Source of the DNA: a bacterium
GTDB taxonomy: Bacteria > Fidelibacterota > Marinisomatia > Marinisomatales > JAHJCW01
Assembly (NCBI GenBank): GCA_018812885.1
Contig: JAHJCW010000169.1
Location: 1 to 7,114, forward strand
Reading direction: 5' to 3'
Length of the DNA: 7,114 nt
Shown: piece by piece, positions 4,937-7,114 of the stretch
Numbering within the stretch: the stretch's first letter is position 1
Layout of the letters: each line of letters starts with the position of its first letter
Made by a program: the position numbers and the translations under genes
The notes under the pieces: model-generated
The model's input: the letters and a program-made list of their open reading frames with translations, nothing else
Told to the model about the DNA's origin: nothing
Databases searched by the model: none

Positions 4937-6481
4937 CTAATCTCCAAACTCTGGTGCTTTTCTGTGCATTGTTCCTTGTTCATATGAATAGGCGATTTCC
5001 AATAAAAGTGGTTCACTCCAAGCCTTGCCAAAGATAGATAAACCAACCGGAAGTCCGTCAATGTTGCCCATTGGAACCGATATATTTGGATAGCCGGCAA
5101 TGGCAGCGGGGGAGCTTGAGTACTGACCAAAATTATCGCCATTGGTAAGGTCGGTCTTCCAAGCCGGGTTGCCGGTGGGCGCCATTATGGCATCCAAATT
5201 GTATCTGTCCATCACGCGGTCAATTCCGCCGGCTCGGCTGTTCAATAACATTTCTTCGAGTGCATCCAAATATTCTTTGGAATTCAAGTCGCCTTTTTTC
5301 TGTGCCTGTTTCAATAGTTCATGGTCAAAATACTGCATCTCGATGTCATTCTTAAAAGTGATCTCGATCAATTTCTTCAAACTTTTCACCGGTGCATGTT
5401 TACCTAAGGAAGCAAAATAATCGTTCAATCCCTGTTTAAATTCGTACAATAAAACTTGGAAAGATGGGTCTTCAACATTGACCTTCGTAATTTCATCAAT
5501 CTCGATCACCGTTGCACCTTTGCTTTCAAAATACTCGATTGCTTCATCCATCAATTTATCTACCCTAAAATGTGCCCCTTTATGAGTTGTTAAATAGCCA
5601 ATCCTTTTCCCGCTAATTCCATCTTCGTTTAAAAATTGGGTATAGTCGCTATACGATTTTCCTACGCTTTGCGATGTCTTACTGTCGCGTTTATCAACTC
5701 CTGTCAGCACTCCTAAACAAATTGCGGCATCGCGTAAAGTTCTTGCCATTGGTCCGGGTGTATCTTGCGTGAATGATATTGGCACGATGCCTGCTCGGCT
5801 CAGCAAGCCGACGGTCGGTTTTATGCCGACGATTCCATTATTATTTGCCGGACATACAATAGAGCCGTTGGTCTCGGTTCCAATCGCGATGACGCACAGA
5901 TTTGCCGATACTGCCACACCCGAACCGGCACTGGAACCGCAAGGATTCCGGCTGATGTCGTAGGGATTTTTGGTCTGTCCGCCCACCGCACTCCAACCGC
6001 TTGATGAAAAATTGCTGTGGAAATTTGCCCACTCACTCAAATTGGCTTTGCCAAGAATCACCGCACCGCTTTCACGCAATTTTTGTGCGACCCAAGAATC
6101 CTGTAATGGTTTGGAATTGGCAAGTGCAACCGAGCCGGCGGTAGTATTCATTTTATCATGTGTATCAATATTATCTTTCAATATCACAGGAATACCGTGC
6201 AATGGTCCGCGGATTTTACCTTTTTTCAGTTCCTTATCTAACTTTTTGGCAATCTTCAATGCATCCGGATTTATTTGCAGAATGGAATTGAGCGCGGGAC
6301 CGTTCTTGTCAATTTCTTCAATTCTGTCTAAATATACTTGCACAAGTTCTGTAATTGTGTAATCGCCATTTTGATAGGCGGTTTGAATTTGGTCAATCGT
6401 GATTTCTTCTATATCAATAGTTTTGCTGCATCCAAGTAATAAAAATATCGATAAGTAAAAAAGTGGCTTTATTAGTTTCAT
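4937..6481 (-). CDS. Amidase-signature-family lipoprotein (peptide amidase-like)
   Basis: This 514-residue protein has a lipoprotein signal ending in LLLGC with Cys18 as the lipidation site, so it should be exported and membrane-anchored. The amidase-signature domain fills the rest. The catalytic triad is visible as Lys102 in GIPVILKDNID, the cis-Ser S183 in NPCGSSAGSG, and the nucleophile S207 in GTETNGSIVCPA. The C-terminal substrate region includes APTGNPAW and GLPVGLSIFG. The family hydrolyses amide bonds; export and the NPCGSSAGSG/GTETNGS pattern point to the peptide-amidase-like branch rather than the cytoplasmic GatA subunit, though the substrate is not determined. The length is normal for an exported member and all catalytic residues are present. 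The ATG has GGAG (6494-6491) 9 nt upstream. It is the first gene of a probable two-gene operon with the OLD-family gene. Confidence 0.92.
   Translation of the reverse strand: MKLIKPLFYLSIFLLLGCSKTIDIEEITIDQIQTAYQNGDYTITELVQVYLDRIEEIDKNGPALNSILQINPDALKIAKKLDKELKKGKIRGPLHGIPVILKDNIDTHDKMNTTAGSVALANSKPLQDSWVAQKLRESGAVILGKANLSEWANFHSNFSSSGWSAVGGQTKNPYDISRNPCGSSAGSGVAVSANLCVIAIGTETNGSIVCPANNNGIVGIKPTVGLLSRAGIVPISFTQDTPGPMARTLRDAAICLGVLTGVDKRDSKTSQSVGKSYSDYTQFLNEDGISGKRIGYLTTHKGAHFRVDKLMDEAIEYFESKGATVIEIDEITKVNVEDPSFQVLLYEFKQGLNDYFASLGKHAPVKSLKKLIEITFKNDIEMQYFDHELLKQAQKKGDLNSKEYLDALEEMLLNSRAGGIDRVMDRYNLDAIMAPTGNPAWKTDLTNGDNFGQYSSSPAAIAGYPNISVPMGNIDGLPVGLSIFGKAWSEPLLLEIAYSYEQGTMHRKAPEFGD
4942..4945 (-). 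promoter_or_regulatory. Shine-Dalgarno of the OLD gene, inside the amidase 3' end
   Basis: The minus strand reads GGAG, then 7 nt, then the ATG of the OLD gene. The site lies within the last codons of the amidase gene, so ribosomes finishing the amidase can re-initiate. This supports the chosen start and co-transcription of the pair. Confidence 0.65.
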
Positions 6482-6490
6482 TGGTAGTTA

Positions 6491-6494
6491 CTCC
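6491..6494 (-). promoter_or_regulatory. Shine-Dalgarno of the amidase gene
   Basis: GGAG on the minus strand lies 9 nt before the ATG at 6481-6479 and supports that start. The remainder of the divergent intergenic region (6495-6636) is AT-rich; promoters for both genes must lie there, but none can be picked out with confidence. Confidence 0.55.
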
Positions 6495-6636
6495 AAATAT
6501 TTAATAGAAATATGTTAATATTACATAAAATAACTATCATTTTGAACGATTACATTTCTCCTTGAAATATTGGTTAATTCATAAGCATATTAATATCGTT
6601 GTAGGTAATATCACTGATAAATTAGAATCAATTAAT

Positions 6637-6642
6637 AAGAGG
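6637..6642 (+). promoter_or_regulatory. Shine-Dalgarno deciding the start of the deoxyribosyltransferase gene
   Basis: AAGAGG ends 5 nt before ATG 6648-6650. A GTG at 6642, two codons upstream in the same frame, overlaps this site, so ATG 6648 is the better start. Confidence 0.65.
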
Positions 6643-6647
6643 TGAAT

Positions 6648-7073
6648 ATGTTGGCGTATATTGCAGGTCCCTTGTTCAATGCAAAGGAGCGGGAATTTTT
6701 AGAGGAAATCAATTCTATTTGCAAAGCAATTGGAATTGATACGTATTTGCCTTCCCAAGATGCAGGATTATCAGGCAAAGATAACGATGCCGAAATATTT
6801 CAAATGGATATTAAGGCGCTTAACGAGGCGTCAATAGTGGTGGCAAGTTTAAACGGAGCTGATGTTGACTCCGGCACTGCTTTTGAATTGGGCTATGCTT
6901 TTGCGAAAGGGAAAAAGTTATTTGGACTTCATACAGATCTCAGAGTTTTTTCACCGACTTCAGAGGTAAATCTAATGATTTTAAAATCCTGCGTAGTTTG
7001 CCATTCATTACAAGAATTAGACACGGCTTTAAGAGACTATTTTAAAACTGAAGTTGACAGTAAAATAAACTAA
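6648..7073 (+). CDS. Nucleoside 2-deoxyribosyltransferase-like protein
   Basis: From ATG 6648 the protein has 141 residues, a usual length for the family. The N-terminal strand and loop AYIAGPLFNAKERE (3-16) match the nucleotide-binding start of nucleoside 2-deoxyribosyltransferases. The block SIVVASLNGADVDSGTAFELGYAFAKGK (62-89) contains the acidic residues D72 and D74 and the expected catalytic glutamate E80 in G-T-A-F-E-L-G-Y. These enzymes exchange or hydrolyse the base of deoxynucleosides through a covalent Glu-sugar intermediate in nucleotide salvage. Some relatives act on nucleoside monophosphates or in specialised pathways, so the substrate is open. The gene is intact, has a good Shine-Dalgarno sequence and is transcribed divergently from the amidase-OLD pair, with about 165 bp between starts. 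No downstream partner is visible before the window ends. Confidence 0.88.
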   Translation: MLAYIAGPLFNAKEREFLEEINSICKAIGIDTYLPSQDAGLSGKDNDAEIFQMDIKALNEASIVVASLNGADVDSGTAFELGYAFAKGKKLFGLHTDLRVFSPTSEVNLMILKSCVVCHSLQELDTALRDYFKTEVDSKIN

Positions 7074-7114
7074 CAATTTGTACGATAACATTTAGAACTA
7101 TGTCATACCCGCCC

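Noticed and set aside
5970..6362. Plus-strand ORF of 130 codons within the amidase gene
   Set aside because: It lies opposite the catalytic part of the amidase and has no family features; it is a shadow frame.
3084..6481. A Gabija system (GajA-GajB)
   Set aside because: The OLD protein resembles GajA in domain order, but the adjacent gene is an amidase-signature lipoprotein, not a UvrD-like helicase.
4937..6481. GatA subunit of the tRNA amidotransferase
   Set aside because: It has the amidase signature, but a lipoprotein signal peptide marks it as exported, and no gatB or gatC lies nearby.

Overview
This AT-rich window looks like accessory chromosome from a member of the Bacteroidota/Ignavibacteriota (FCB) group. 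Three things point there. Two putative promoters have the Bacteroidota-type -7 octamer TAACTTTG. Two enzymes are exported lipoproteins with short signal peptides. The gene families (stand-alone TipAS domain, HigBA, serine-hydrolase and amidase lipoproteins) fit as well. Some genes nevertheless have good Shine-Dalgarno sequences (GGAG, AGAGG), which is unusual for core Bacteroidota, so the assignment is tentative. No rRNA, tRNA, CRISPR array, transposase or integrase is visible.

Layout. Positions 1-6481 are coded on the minus strand and 6648-7073 on the plus strand. From the left edge: the N-terminus of a membrane protein with a GT-C-glycosyltransferase-like start (1-268, cut by the edge); a stand-alone TipAS antibiotic-binding-domain gene interrupted by one in-frame TAA (351-731); a HigB-type toxin followed by an overlapping XRE antitoxin (1474-1142 and 1155-856), where the toxin lacks a normal start codon; an S12/class-C beta-lactamase-fold serine hydrolase lipoprotein (2788-1664); a 616-aa OLD-family ATPase with a TOPRIM nuclease domain (4934-3084); and an amidase-signature lipoprotein (6481-4937). 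The amidase stop lies 2 nt before the start of the OLD gene. Diverging rightwards is a nucleoside 2-deoxyribosyltransferase-like gene (6648-7073).

The least explained feature is a dispersed repeat of about 70 bp, present four times in one orientation. One copy lies just 3' of each of three gene units (HigBA, the serine hydrolase, the OLD gene), and a more diverged extra copy sits next to the OLD-side one with nothing between them. The spacing resembles a cassette array, but the repeats do not match canonical integron attC cores. Two copies can form a 6-bp stem around an 18-nt loop with one compensated base-pair change.

Taken together this reads as a patch of gained and partly decaying accessory genes: a toxin-antitoxin pair and an antibiotic-binding gene, each with an apparent disabling lesion, plus a phage-defence-type ATPase/nuclease translationally linked to a cell-envelope amidase. 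Whether the genes work together is not shown by the sequence; only amidase-OLD and HigB-HigA are arranged like operons.
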